From positions 1 through 44,545 of the forward strand of contig JAZKDP010000033.1 of NCBI GenBank assembly GCA_040387515.1: DNA of 44,545 bases, read 5' to 3'. Below are positions 34,100 through 43,335 of this stretch, in pieces. Both the position numbers and the translations under genes were made by a program. Under the pieces are notes generated by a model. It did no database searches. It had not been told where the DNA came from and worked only from the letters and a program-made list of their open reading frames with translations. The DNA is from Methylotenera_A sp040387515. GTDB taxonomy: Bacteria; Pseudomonadota; Gammaproteobacteria; Burkholderiales; Methylophilaceae. Positions within the stretch are counted from its first letter, which is position 1, and the number at the start of each line of letters is the position of its first letter.

Positions 34100-34849
34100 T
34101 TAAGCAACATCGACCCATGCAAAACCAATGCGGCTCACGCCAGCTTTTATATCTTGCATCGCTTTATTGACTAGAACAGGTGCGCCTTTTGCACCTAACT
34201 CTACTTGGCGATTCGGCTTGAGTTTGGGCAAGCTAAATACTTTGATGTTTGGATAGTCAGTTAGTATTTGTTGCATTAAATCAATCAGTCGGCTTTCAAC
34301 GCCATCTGCAATAATAATCGATTGTTCTAGGTATTCAGTTTTGTGAAATAAATGGCTGTAATGTGTATCAAGCACCCATTCCATCATTGGATGTGCCATT
34401 TGCGGAAAGCCAGGCAAGAAATAGTGATTCTGAATAGCAAATCCAGCCACGCGATTCACAGGATTAGGAATCAAATCCGCCCCTGCCGGAAACTCTGCCA
34501 TCAACACCCGCTTGGGATAAGCACCTTCACCAAATTGCGCTTCGATCTCCGCAACAGCCGCTTTATGTCGCTCAAGCGGCACACTTAAAGCGACTGCCGC
34601 GGCTTGTCGCGTGTAATCGTCAGGCGTAGCACCAATGCCGCCAAAGCTAAATACAATATCGCTAGTGTTAAAACTACGCTTAAAACTAGCCACTAAATGC
34701 TCAGGCTCATCTGCCAAATATTCCGCCCAAGAAAGCGTTAAACCACGCGATTTCAGTATTTGAATCGCTTGGCTAAGATGTTTGTCTTCTCGTTTACCAG
34801 AGAGGATTTCGTCGCCGATGATATAAACACCAATATTTAAATCAGACAT
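34100..34849 (-). CDS. CinA N-terminal-type molybdopterin-binding domain protein
   Basis: A 249-residue protein matching the MoCF/CinA N-terminal domain: IGVYIIGDEILSGKREDKHL, the FSFGGIGATPDDYTRQ motif, and PGFPQMAHPMM. It lacks the C-terminal amidohydrolase (PncC) domain of full CinA. Bacterial CinA proteins of this class are pyrophosphatases or of unknown role. Its ATG directly abuts the polA stop codon (TAA|ATG, no spacer), so translation is coupled to polA. Confidence 0.88.
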   Translation of the reverse strand: MSDLNIGVYIIGDEILSGKREDKHLSQAIQILKSRGLTLSWAEYLADEPEHLVASFKRSFNTSDIVFSFGGIGATPDDYTRQAAAVALSVPLERHKAAVAEIEAQFGEGAYPKRVLMAEFPAGADLIPNPVNRVAGFAIQNHYFLPGFPQMAHPMMEWVLDTHYSHLFHKTEYLEQSIIIADGVESRLIDLMQQILTDYPNIKVFSLPKLKPNRQVELGAKGAPVLVNKAMQDIKAGVSRIGFAWVDVA

Positions 34850-37709
34850 TTAATGCGCACTTTCCCAATTGCTTCCTACGCCAACTTCAGCCAATAAAGG
34901 CACATCCAGTTTGGCTACGCTTTGCATGAGTTTTGGCAGTGTGGATTTGATTAACTCCAATTCATTATCCGGCACTTCTAATACCAGCTCATCGTGTACT
35001 TGCATGATTAATTTCGATTTTAAATGATTACCGCTTAATTTTTCTTCGCGTAGCCATTTATCTACCGCAATCATGGCGAGTTTAATCAAGTCTGCTGCGG
35101 TGCCCTGCATAGGGGCGTTGATGGCGGCGCGTTCGGCACCGGCGCGTCTTTGGCCGTTTGCGCTATTGATTTCTGGCACCCATAATCGGCGGCCGAAGTA
35201 GGTTTCTACATAGCCTTTTTCTTTGGCGATTTCGCGGGTGTTTTGCATGTATTCGCGCACGCCTGGATAGCGGGCGAAATAGCGTTCAATGTAGCTGGCG
35301 GCGGCGCTGCGTTCAATATTCAGGTTTTGCGCCAAGCCAAACGCGCTCATGCCGTAAATTAGGCCGAAGTTAATCACTTTTGCGTAGCGGCGCTGTTCGC
35401 TATCGACTGCATCACGTTCTACGCCAAAAATCTCTGCGGCGGTGGCGCGGTGGATATCTTCATTATTAGCAAACGCTTGCAACATGCCTTCATCTTGTGA
35501 AAGATGCGCCATGATGCGCAACTCAATCTGTGAATAGTCAGCGGAAACGATATGGCTGCCAGGCGGTGCGATAAACGCTTCGCGAATTCTTCTGCCTTCA
35601 GCCGTGCGCACAGGAATGTTTTGCAGATTAGGGTCTGAACTGGCTAGCCGGCCAGTAATCGCCACCGCTTGATTGTAGCTGGTATGCACACGTCCGGTCT
35701 GCGCGTTAATCATTTTGGGCAATTTATCGGTGTAAGTGGATTTTAGTTTTGCTAAACCGCGATATTCCAATAAAACCTTAGGTAGCGGATGATCAAGCGC
35801 TAATTCCTGCAACACATCTTCATCAGTAGAGGGCGCGCCAGAAGGGGTTTTTTTAGTCGGCTTAATGCCCAATTTGCCGAATAAAATCTCTTGTAATTGC
35901 TTGGGCGACGCTAGGTTAAAAGGTTGCTCTGCCAGCGCGTAAGCTTGGTTTTCCAGCGCTATTAATTTCAAGCCAATTTCGTTGCTTTGCTTATTCAGCA
36001 TGTTGTTATCAATCAACACGCCATTGCGTTCAATGGTGAACAGGATATTAGAAACGGGCAATTCAATCTGGCTGTAAATGTAGTCCAGCTTGCTATCTGC
36101 CGCAATGAGCGGGTACATCGCCTCATGCAATTGCAATGTGATATCGGCATCTTCCGCCNNNNNNNNNNTCCGCCGCGTATTCGCTGGCGGTTTCCACCGT
36201 CACTTGGTTAAAGCCAACTTGCTTCGCGCCTTTGCCAGCTACGTCATTAAATGTAATGGTTTTAACGTCCAAATGGCGCATTGCAAGGTCATCCATGCCA
36301 TGTGATTTGTGCGATTCAAATACGTAAGATTCCAACAAAGTATCGTGTTGGATGCCATTTAATTGGATACCGTGATTGGCTAAAACATGCTGGTCATATT
36401 TTAAGTTTTGTCCTATTTTTTTGATTTTTTCATCTTCTAAAATCGGCTTTACCTTGGCTAAAGTTTCTGCAAAATTTAACTGGTCTGGCGCGTCAAAATA
36501 ATCATGTTTTAATGGTAAATAAGCGCCACTGCCAGCTTCAACACTAAATGACATGCCAACGATTTTCGCGGTCATTGGATCTAACGAAGTGGTTTCGGTA
36601 TCAAAACAGAATAAGGCTGATTGGCTGACTTTATCTAGCCAAGCGTCTAACTGTGCATTGGTTAAAATGGTTTCGTATTGGCGGCTGGTGTTGGTTTTAT
36701 AGTCAACTGTGGCTTGTACGGTATGCTCTGGATTTTTCGTTTCGCCTAGGTTTGTTTTACTGAGATTGGCAGTAGATGAAGTATCGCCAAATAAATCGCC
36801 AGATTGCGATGAGGCAGTGGTTTTTTTCTCACTTGGTTGCCCCAGTTCACGCTGCCAAGTTTTAAATTCAAAACGATCATAAATCTCAGAAAGTTTGGCG
36901 GTATCTTGCGTTTGTAATTGCAAAGGTTCAAAGCTTTGCGGCATGCCCTCAAAATCGCCTAAGTCACATTTAATCGTAATCAGCTCACGGCCAGTGGGCA
37001 ACCAATCCAAGGCTTTGCGTAGATTTTCGCCGACCACGCCAGTAAGTTTATCTGCATTGGCGATAATATTGTCTAGCGTGCCATATTGTTGTAACCATTT
37101 AACTGCGGTTTTAGGGCCAACTTTTTCTACGCCGGGCACGTTATCTACCGTGTCGCCAATCAAAGTCAGGTAGTCAACAATCAGCTCAGGCTTTAAACCA
37201 AATTTCGCTTCAACGCCTGCAATATCCAATACTTCATCGCCTCTTCTAAACGCATTTGGCATGGTGTTAATGACAATGACATGCTCATTCACCAGTTGCG
37301 ACATGTCTTTGTCGCCGGTCGAAATAATCACGCGCACGCCTTGCGCTTCAGCTTGTTTGGCTAGTGCGCCAATTACATCGTCCGCTTCTACGCCATCGAC
37401 CATTAACAGCGGCCAGCCCATGGCTATAATTGCGTTATGCAAAGGTTCAACTTGGCTACGCAAATCATCTGGCATGCTGGGGCGATTGGCTTTATATTCG
37501 GGGTAAATATCATCGCGAAAGGTTTTGCCTTTGGCGTCAAAGATACACGCGCTATAATCAGCAGGGTAATCTTTGTGCAATTTGCGTAACATACTGAGTA
37601 CGCCGCGAATCGCGCCAGTGGGTTCATTTTTACTATTGCGCAAATCTGGCAAGGCATGAAAGGCGCGATAAAGGTAAGAAGAGCCGTCTACAAGTAAGAG
37701 CGTTTTCAT
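34850..37709 (-). CDS. polA: DNA polymerase I (one gene, broken by a 10-N assembly gap)
   Basis: Replication and repair polymerase. The N-terminal 5'-3' exonuclease begins MKTLLLVDGSSYLYRAFHAL. The 3'-5' proofreading domain has an intact Exo I motif, FDTETTSLDPM. The polymerase domain shows motif A (ADYSQIELRIMAHL), motif B (RRYAKVINFGLIYGMSAFG) and motif C (MQVHDELVLEV). The 10 N at 36159-36168 cause an apparent frame change, so it looks like two ORFs (34850-36136 and 36123-37709). The sequences flanking the gap share GGCGGA. Merging that overlap and removing the N gives EYAAEDADIT in one frame and a 947-residue protein, close to the E. coli length. It is therefore treated as one intact gene. 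Confidence 0.95.
36159..36168. other. Assembly gap, 10 N, probably spurious
   Basis: Ten N inside polA. The minus strand reads GAATACGCGGCGGA before the gap and GGCGGAAGATGCC after it. The 6-base overlap plus 10 N is 16 bases, exactly what must be removed to bring the two parts of polA into one frame. The contigs probably overlap rather than being separated. Confidence 0.9.
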
Positions 37710-37761
37710 AGTGTATAAATGCTATATTTAAATAATTAACGAATAGTAATTGAGTTAACGA

Positions 37762-38484
37762 ATGATAAAAAAATTACCAAAAACGAACGATTCAGAATTG
37801 CTGAATGGCGCGAGCGGTGAAACTGAATCGTGGCATGCTTTTGAGATTATGGCAGAATTTGTGTCTGCCACCGAAAAGTTAAAAGAAATCACGCCTGCCG
37901 TTTCTATTTTTGGTAGCGCGCGTACAAAGCCAGATCATCCTTATTACAAACTGACGCAAGAAATCGCGCGCGCGTTGTCTGACGCCGGGTTTAGTGTCAT
38001 TTCTGGCGGTGGGCCTGGCATTATGGAGGCAGCCAACAAAGGTGCGTTTGCAGGCGTTGGGCCAAGCGTTGGCTTAAATATCGAGCTGCCGTTTGAACAG
38101 CAGGGCAATGGCTTTCAGGATATTGATATCAGCTTTAAATATTTCTTTATGCGCAAGGTGATGTTTGTTAAATATGCTGGCGCTTACGTGGTGATGCCTG
38201 GCGGATTCGGCACCTTGGATGAATTAATGGAAGCGATTACGCTGGTGCAAACAGGTAAATCGCGCAAAATACCGATTATTCTGGTGTGTAAAGATTTTTG
38301 GGCGGGCTTACTGGATTGGCTGAAAAATACCTTGGTGCATGAAGGCATGGCTTCAGCGCAGGATATGGATCTGATTCAATTGATTGATGATCCTAAAGAA
38401 ATTGTGGAGGCAATCTTTAAACACTACGAGTTAACAGGTTTCGAACTTACCCCTGCCGAGCGTAGAATGCAATTGTATTTATAA
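37762..38484 (+). CDS. LOG family protein (TIGR00730)
   Basis: A 240-residue Rossmann-fold protein with the lonely-guy signatures GGGPGIMEAANKGAF (around residue 75) and PGGFGTLDELMEAITLVQ (around 150). Characterised members release the base from nucleoside 5'-monophosphates (cytokinin-activating or purine/pyrimidine nucleotide hydrolases). The bacterial substrate here is unknown. It is divergent from polA with a 52-base spacer that must hold both promoters. Confidence 0.9.
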   Translation: MIKKLPKTNDSELLNGASGETESWHAFEIMAEFVSATEKLKEITPAVSIFGSARTKPDHPYYKLTQEIARALSDAGFSVISGGGPGIMEAANKGAFAGVGPSVGLNIELPFEQQGNGFQDIDISFKYFFMRKVMFVKYAGAYVVMPGGFGTLDELMEAITLVQTGKSRKIPIILVCKDFWAGLLDWLKNTLVHEGMASAQDMDLIQLIDDPKEIVEAIFKHYELTGFELTPAERRMQLYL

Positions 38485-38566
38485 GGTTGTTTATTTGTCA
38501 GCACGTTAAGTTTTTACGCAGGCTTTTTGTTAGAATGGTTGAATATAATTTGATGGTGAGTATGTG

Positions 38567-38929
38567 ATGAAAATATTAAAAATAATCACAGTGTTAGCGG
38601 CTATTTTACCTACGCTAATGTTGACGAATGTGAGTTTGGCAGCGCAGCCAGATAATCTTGAGCCGCTAGAACAAGTACAACCGCCACCTAAAGTAGTGGA
38701 TGGTGAAGCAATGGATGACCCTGCGATTGAGCCGCAAATTACGATTCGCAAAAAAGGCTCTGAAACGATTGAGGAATATCGTATTGGCGGTGAAATGTAC
38801 ATGATGAAGGTAACGCCAGCGCATGGTGTGCCTTATTATCTGCACAAAGAAGATTCAAATGGCGCATGGGTAAATGTTGGACCGAATGCACCTTTAAGTG
38901 TGCCGAAGTGGATTATCTTCAGATTTTAA
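38567..38929 (+). CDS. DUF2782 domain periplasmic protein
   Basis: About 120 residues. A signal peptide (MKILKIITVLAAILPTLMLT, cleavage near LAAQPD) is followed by a proline-rich acidic segment (EPLEQVQPPPKVVDGE). The DUF2782 core then follows (ITIRKKGSETIEEYRIGGEMYMMKVTP, VPYYLHKED, PKWIIFRF). Function is unknown; it is typical of beta- and gammaproteobacteria, often near polA or thrB. ATG 38567 is preferred over the preceding in-frame GTG. A terminator follows. Confidence 0.88.
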   Translation: MKILKIITVLAAILPTLMLTNVSLAAQPDNLEPLEQVQPPPKVVDGEAMDDPAIEPQITIRKKGSETIEEYRIGGEMYMMKVTPAHGVPYYLHKEDSNGAWVNVGPNAPLSVPKWIIFRF

Positions 38930-38949
38930 GATTTCTAATTTCATTTCTC

Positions 38950-38976
38950 AAGAGGGCATCGCCCTCTTAATTTTTT
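38950..38976 (+). terminator. Intrinsic terminator after the DUF2782 gene
   Basis: An 8-bp stem, AAGAGGGC / GCCCTCTT, with a 3-base loop is followed by AATTTTTT. It separates the DUF2782 gene from thrB, which must have its own promoter or depend on read-through. Confidence 0.9.
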
Positions 38977-39000
38977 GAGCAGCTATTTTAGTTAATTAAT

Positions 39001-39990
39001 ATGTCAGTTTTTACCACCTTAACGCTTGAAGAAGTACGTGATTGGTTGCGCGATTTTGCCATTGGTGACATCGTTGAGTTGAAAGGCATTGCTGCTGGCA
39101 TCACCAATACCAATTATTTTGTAATAACGACAAATGCGCGTTACGTACTGACTATCTTTGAAAAAAATGATTTAGATGAGTTGCCCTATTTCGTCGATTT
39201 AATGGCTTATTTGGCAAAGCATGATGTGCCTTGCCCAGCACCTATCGCGGATAAAAACGGTATCGCTTTGCGTGCACTAAAAGGTAAGCCAGCGCTTATG
39301 GTCAGTTGCCTGCAAGGGCGCGATGTAGAAACGCCTAACTTAGCGCAGTGCATTGCTGTTGCGCAAACGCTTGCACATATGCATGTAGCGGGTGGTGGTT
39401 TTCAAGCGATATCACATAACCAGCGAGGCGCAAGTTGGCGCAATCAAACGGCGCAGCAAGTGCTACCAAAGTTAGCTGCTGATGAAGCCGATTTACTCAA
39501 AAATGAATTGGCTTATCAGACGGGTTTAGATTTAAACGATTGTCCACATGGCGTCATTCATGGCGATTTATTCCGCGATAATGTGTTGTTTGATGGCGAT
39601 AAGTTGGGCGGCTTTATTGATTTCTACTACGCTTGCCATGATGTGTTGGCTTACGATGTGGCGATTGCCGTCAATGAGTGGTGCATTCAAGCAAATGGCC
39701 GATTTGATGATGAAAAGTTGAATGCTTTTCTAACGGCGTATCAACAAGTACGGCCATTTACTGATGCCGAATTGCAGCATTGGCCAGCATTGTTACGCCG
39801 TGCGGCATTGCGGTTTTGGTTATCTCGCTTGTATGATTTTCATTATCCAGTTGCTGGTGAACTTACCCATGCTAAGAACCCCGACCACTTTAAAGCGATT
39901 TTAGAAAATCGTATTGAAATGGCATCCGAATTAGACGATTTATTATCAAATCCTGTACTACAACTGACGAGAAAGTTAAAGAAAGTTTAA
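39001..39990 (+). CDS. thrB: Homoserine kinase (type II, APH fold)
   Basis: Phosphorylates homoserine in threonine synthesis. It has 329 residues and belongs to the aminoglycoside-phosphotransferase fold used by Pseudomonas and betaproteobacterial ThrB, not the GHMP-type enzyme of E. coli. The N-terminus contains IAAGITNTNYFVITTNARYVLTIFE; the catalytic region is GVIHGDLFRDNVLFDG with GGFIDFYYACHD. The next gene begins 3 bases after its stop. Confidence 0.94.
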   Translation: MSVFTTLTLEEVRDWLRDFAIGDIVELKGIAAGITNTNYFVITTNARYVLTIFEKNDLDELPYFVDLMAYLAKHDVPCPAPIADKNGIALRALKGKPALMVSCLQGRDVETPNLAQCIAVAQTLAHMHVAGGGFQAISHNQRGASWRNQTAQQVLPKLAADEADLLKNELAYQTGLDLNDCPHGVIHGDLFRDNVLFDGDKLGGFIDFYYACHDVLAYDVAIAVNEWCIQANGRFDDEKLNAFLTAYQQVRPFTDAELQHWPALLRRAALRFWLSRLYDFHYPVAGELTHAKNPDHFKAILENRIEMASELDDLLSNPVLQLTRKLKKV

Positions 39991-39993
39991 ATA

Positions 39994-40791
39994 ATGGCAA
40001 TTTTAGAATCACGCACTAAAACAGGCATTAGTTGGGTAAAAGAAGCGGTGGCTTTGTTTAAAACCAACCCTAGCAGATGGATGTTGCTAGGATTGAGTTA
40101 TGTCGCGGTTTTTATGATGATTCCATCCATTCCAGGCCTACAGTTATTTAGCTTTGTAGTGATATTAATGTGGCCAGTTTTCTTAGTGTTTGCCATTAGT
40201 TTGTATCGCAATGCTGATACGCAACAGCCGCAAAGTTTAAATGCGGTGTTTAATGCGATTCAGCCAAAAATAAAAGCGTTAATTGGCTTAGGTGCATTTT
40301 GCCTGCTATATGGTGTTTTAGTGGGCTTGCTGCTAAATAGTGATATTCAAGGTGTACTTAAACTATCACAAGTTAAAGGCGTGATGACCGAATCGCAAGC
40401 CGCATTAGTCATGGAGAAAACGCTGCCTTTAATATTAAAAGTATTGCTGCTATCGGCGCCGTTATTGATGGCAACCTGGTTTTCACCCATGTTAATAGCC
40501 TTCAATAATTATGGTGTGATAAAAGCCATTAAATCTAGTATTGCTGGGTCGATTCAATACATGGTGGCATTGGGCGCTGCATGGTTATTGTTAACCGCTG
40601 GCATTGTGTTATTGATGATTCCTGCGGGCATGTTGGTTGCAGTGGTCAGTTTAGTGCAGGCAAGCTTCGGTGAGTTGCTGGCTTCGCTATTGGTTTTTGG
40701 CGTATTGTTATTAGCGACCACCTTAATGCTGGCGTTTCAATATGTCAGTTATCGCGATGTATTTCGTGCCGCGCCAGTTGATCAAATATAA
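39994..40791 (+). CDS. BPSS1780-type integral membrane protein
   Basis: A 265-residue protein with about six membrane helices, starting with a conserved cytoplasmic segment GISWVKEAVALFKTNPSRWML. It resembles the betaproteobacterial BPSS1780 family of unknown function. It is translationally close to thrB (3-base spacing) and ends 7 bases from the convergent uvrD stop. A 9-bp hairpin (40797-40820) lies in that overlap but lacks U runs, so it is not called a terminator. Confidence 0.8.
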   Translation: MAILESRTKTGISWVKEAVALFKTNPSRWMLLGLSYVAVFMMIPSIPGLQLFSFVVILMWPVFLVFAISLYRNADTQQPQSLNAVFNAIQPKIKALIGLGAFCLLYGVLVGLLLNSDIQGVLKLSQVKGVMTESQAALVMEKTLPLILKVLLLSAPLLMATWFSPMLIAFNNYGVIKAIKSSIAGSIQYMVALGAAWLLLTAGIVLLMIPAGMLVAVVSLVQASFGELLASLLVFGVLLLATTLMLAFQYVSYRDVFRAAPVDQI

Positions 40792-40798
40792 ATGGCTG

Positions 40799-42991
40799 CT
40801 AAATTTTCTCCAATTTAGCATATTCCATCGCCAGCATTTTTAAGCCTTCGCGACCGAAATTGATTTTAATCACTAAATTCGCCGCATTGCCTTCATAACT
40901 CACCACTACACCTTCGCCAAATTTATTATGGCGTACGCCTTGGCCAATTTTGTAGGGATAAACATTGGCGTTTTGCGCAGAAGCTTGCAGCGGTTTTTGG
41001 CTGTAACTCTCACCGTAATTACTACCGGATTTTGCCATCGGCTTGCTGTTAAGTCGTTTTAATAACGCTTCTGGTATTTCATCTAAAAAGCGTGAAGGAA
41101 TACCGTAACGCACTTGCCCATGCAACATGCGGCTTTGCGCATGGCTTAAATATAAACGCTGGCGCGCGCGCGTTACAGCAACATACATCAAGCGGCGTTC
41201 TTCTTCTAAGCCATTGTTTTCACTTAAGCTATTTTCATGTGGGCAAAGGCCTTCTTCTAATCCGCTAATAAAAACGGCTTTAAATTCTAAACCTTTAGAT
41301 GCATGTACCGTCATTAATTGCAGCGCATCATAGCCAATAGTCGCTTGATGATCGCCAGCTTCTAAACTTGCATGCGTTAAAAACTGCGTCATTAAATCTT
41401 GTTCGGTATCACCGTCTACATTGTTATGGTTGCCAAACGCTTGATTGGTAAATGACACCGCTGCTGTGACCAATTCTTCCAAGTTTTCAATGCGGTCTTC
41501 ACTGTCTTTGTCGTTTTGATAATGTGCTTTTAAGCCAGAAAAGGTGGTGGCCAATTCAGCCACTTCTGCTAATGTAATGCCGTAAGCTTGGTCTGTCATT
41601 TCCCGGATTAACGCGACAAAGCCTTCAATTCCTTTACCGCCGGCACGACCATTTCCTACTTTATTAACTGCGGCTTGCCATAAGCTGCACTCATTTTGGC
41701 GCGCGCCTTCTTGCAATTGCTCAAGGCTGCGTGCACCAATACCGCGGGCAGGAAAGTTAATCACGCGCAACAATGCAGTATCGTCATTGGCATTGGCCAT
41801 TAAACGCATATAAGCCAATGCGTGTTTCACTTCGGCGCGTTCGAAAAAGCGCAGGCCGCCATAAACACGATAGGGCAGGTTGGCAGAAAATAATGCATGT
41901 TCCAGCACGCGTGACTGCGCATTGCTGCGATACAGCAATGCCATATCAGCTAGCGGTGTGCCTTCACTTTGCAACATTTTCACTTCATCGACAATAAACT
42001 GCGCTTCATCATTATCGTTGTAAGCTTCGTAGACTCTAACGGGTTCGCCTGCACCTGCGCTTGTCCACAAGTTTTTGCCCAGACGATTTTTGTTGTGCGA
42101 GATAATCGCATTGGCGGCATCCAAAATATTGCTGTGGCTGCGATAATTTTCTTCTAACTTAACGATATTTTGCACATTAAAATCTGTCTCAAAATCGCGC
42201 ATATTGCCTACGCGTGCGCCGCGAAAACCATAAATAGATTGGTCATCATCACCGACGGCAAACAGGCAATTTTCTTTGCCGGCTAATAGTTTAAGCCATT
42301 GATATTGCAGTTTATTGGTATCTTGAAACTCATCCACCAGAATGTATTGAAAGCGACTTTGATAGTGATTGCGAATGCGCTCATCACGACTTAGTAATTC
42401 GTAGCAACGCAATAATAGTTCAGCAAAATCCGCCACACCTTCGCGGTTACATTGCTTGTCATATTCCTCATAAATTTCACGCATTTTTTGGCTGTGGCCA
42501 TCGTAAGCATCCACTTTATTGGCGCGCAAACCTTCTTCTTTACAGCTATTGATATAGCCTTGCACTTGCTTTGGCGCATATTTTTCATCGTCAATTTGCA
42601 TTAACTTCATCAAGCGTTTAATGCTAGATAACTGATCGGCCGTGTCTAAAATTTGAAAGGTAGAAGGCAACCCCGCTTCGCGATGATGCGCGCGCAATAA
42701 ACGATTGCATAAACCATGAAAAGTGCCAGCCCACATGCCGCGCGTATTAATTGGTAGCATGGCGGTCAAGCGCGTCAGCATCTCTTTGGCGGCTTTATTG
42801 GTAAAAGTTACCGCCATTAAACCCATTGGCGAAATCTGGCCTGTTTGAATCAACCAAGCGATGCGAGTGGTTAATACGCGCGTCTTGCCACTACCTGCGC
42901 CAGCTAATATGAGTGCTGATTGATGTGGCAAAGTGACAGCTTCAAGCTGCTTGTTATTGAGACCAGTGAGAAGAGATTCTTGAGTATGCAT
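40799..42991 (-). CDS. uvrD: ATP-dependent DNA helicase II
   Basis: A 730-residue superfamily 1 helicase for nucleotide excision and mismatch repair. Motifs are AGAGSGKTRVLTTRIAWL (I), VTFTNKAAKEML (Ia), VDEFQDTNKLQYQWL (II), VGDDDQSIYGFRGA (III), LEENYRSHSNIL (IV), LMTVHASKGLEF (V) and RLMYVAVTRARQRLYLS (VI). The C-terminal GQGVRHNKFGEGVV module is typical of UvrD/PcrA. It is close to E. coli UvrD (720) in length. Rep is a less likely alternative. Confidence 0.95.
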   Translation of the reverse strand: MHTQESLLTGLNNKQLEAVTLPHQSALILAGAGSGKTRVLTTRIAWLIQTGQISPMGLMAVTFTNKAAKEMLTRLTAMLPINTRGMWAGTFHGLCNRLLRAHHREAGLPSTFQILDTADQLSSIKRLMKLMQIDDEKYAPKQVQGYINSCKEEGLRANKVDAYDGHSQKMREIYEEYDKQCNREGVADFAELLLRCYELLSRDERIRNHYQSRFQYILVDEFQDTNKLQYQWLKLLAGKENCLFAVGDDDQSIYGFRGARVGNMRDFETDFNVQNIVKLEENYRSHSNILDAANAIISHNKNRLGKNLWTSAGAGEPVRVYEAYNDNDEAQFIVDEVKMLQSEGTPLADMALLYRSNAQSRVLEHALFSANLPYRVYGGLRFFERAEVKHALAYMRLMANANDDTALLRVINFPARGIGARSLEQLQEGARQNECSLWQAAVNKVGNGRAGGKGIEGFVALIREMTDQAYGITLAEVAELATTFSGLKAHYQNDKDSEDRIENLEELVTAAVSFTNQAFGNHNNVDGDTEQDLMTQFLTHASLEAGDHQATIGYDALQLMTVHASKGLEFKAVFISGLEEGLCPHENSLSENNGLEEERRLMYVAVTRARQRLYLSHAQSRMLHGQVRYGIPSRFLDEIPEALLKRLNSKPMAKSGSNYGESYSQKPLQASAQNANVYPYKIGQGVRHNKFGEGVVVSYEGNAANLVIKINFGREGLKMLAMEYAKLEKI

Positions 42992-43079
42992 GCCGATATT
43001 ATCGCATGTGAGGCAAATAAAGAGGCGATGAGAAATTGATAAAAAAATAAACGATAGACTGAACTAACCAAGATTTAAG

Positions 43080-43208
43080 GCATCTGAAACTACATGAAAG
43101 CTAAGTTGATGCTTAGTTTTCTTTCCGCTTCTTTCCTCCCTGAGCGGAAGCCTTAGACGATGAGGCCTTTTAACCCCGATTTATTCCCCTTAATCGGGGT
43201 TTTTTTTA
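43080..43208 (+). ncRNA. Candidate structured small RNA with an anti-Shine-Dalgarno loop
   Basis: The 344-base space between uvrD and ung (42992-43335) has no convincing ORF but a series of stem-loops on the + strand. H1 (43096-43121) has a 10-bp stem with loop TTGATG. H2 (43122-43150) has a 7-9-bp stem around CCGCT/AGCGG with the loop CTTTCCTCCCT. H3 is a weaker GCCTTA/TGAGGC stem (43150-43166). H4 is a 10-bp terminator. The exposed CCTCC can pair with GGAGG ribosome sites. The arrangement resembles C-rich-loop regulatory RNAs known in Neisseria and other proteobacteria. No clear -10/-35 is seen upstream, so the 5' end is approximate. Confidence 0.6.
43172..43208 (+). terminator. Strong intrinsic terminator (3' end of the candidate RNA)
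   Basis: Stem AACCCCGATT (43172-43181) / AATCGGGGTT (43192-43201), loop TATTCCCCTT, followed by a T run to about 43207. The T run exists only on the + strand, although neither + strand neighbour is a protein gene ending here. This implies a + strand transcript. Confidence 0.9.
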
Positions 43209-43268
43209 GCTTGCGTTAGTTTGTAACTAACCTTTTCAAAGTGTAAACAAGTTGTAAATAGATGGCAA

Positions 43269-43312
43269 GCGCTTTGTTTGATGATTTCTAGCACTTTATT
43301 TGATGATTTAAA
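43269..43312. repeat. Two tandem 22-bp imperfect repeats
   Basis: Units 43269-43290 and 43291-43312 share 18 of 22 bases, with the common core TTTGATGATTT. The second unit with following bases also forms a hairpin (GCACTTTA / TAAAGTGC, 43291-43316). Just upstream is GTTAGTT-TGT-AACTAAC (43215-43231), a 7-bp stem. This could be a protein-binding site; nothing else is seen here. Confidence 0.5.
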
Positions 43313-43335
43313 GTGCCCTGAGTAAAATTAAAGCA

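Noticed and set aside
34850..37709. Two separate polA fragments, or a polA pseudogene
   Set aside because: The apparent frame change is explained by the 10 N plus a 6-base duplicated overlap at the gap.
40797..40820. 9-bp hairpin at the convergent ends of uvrD and the BPSS1780-type gene
   Set aside because: No U run on either strand; not supported as a terminator.
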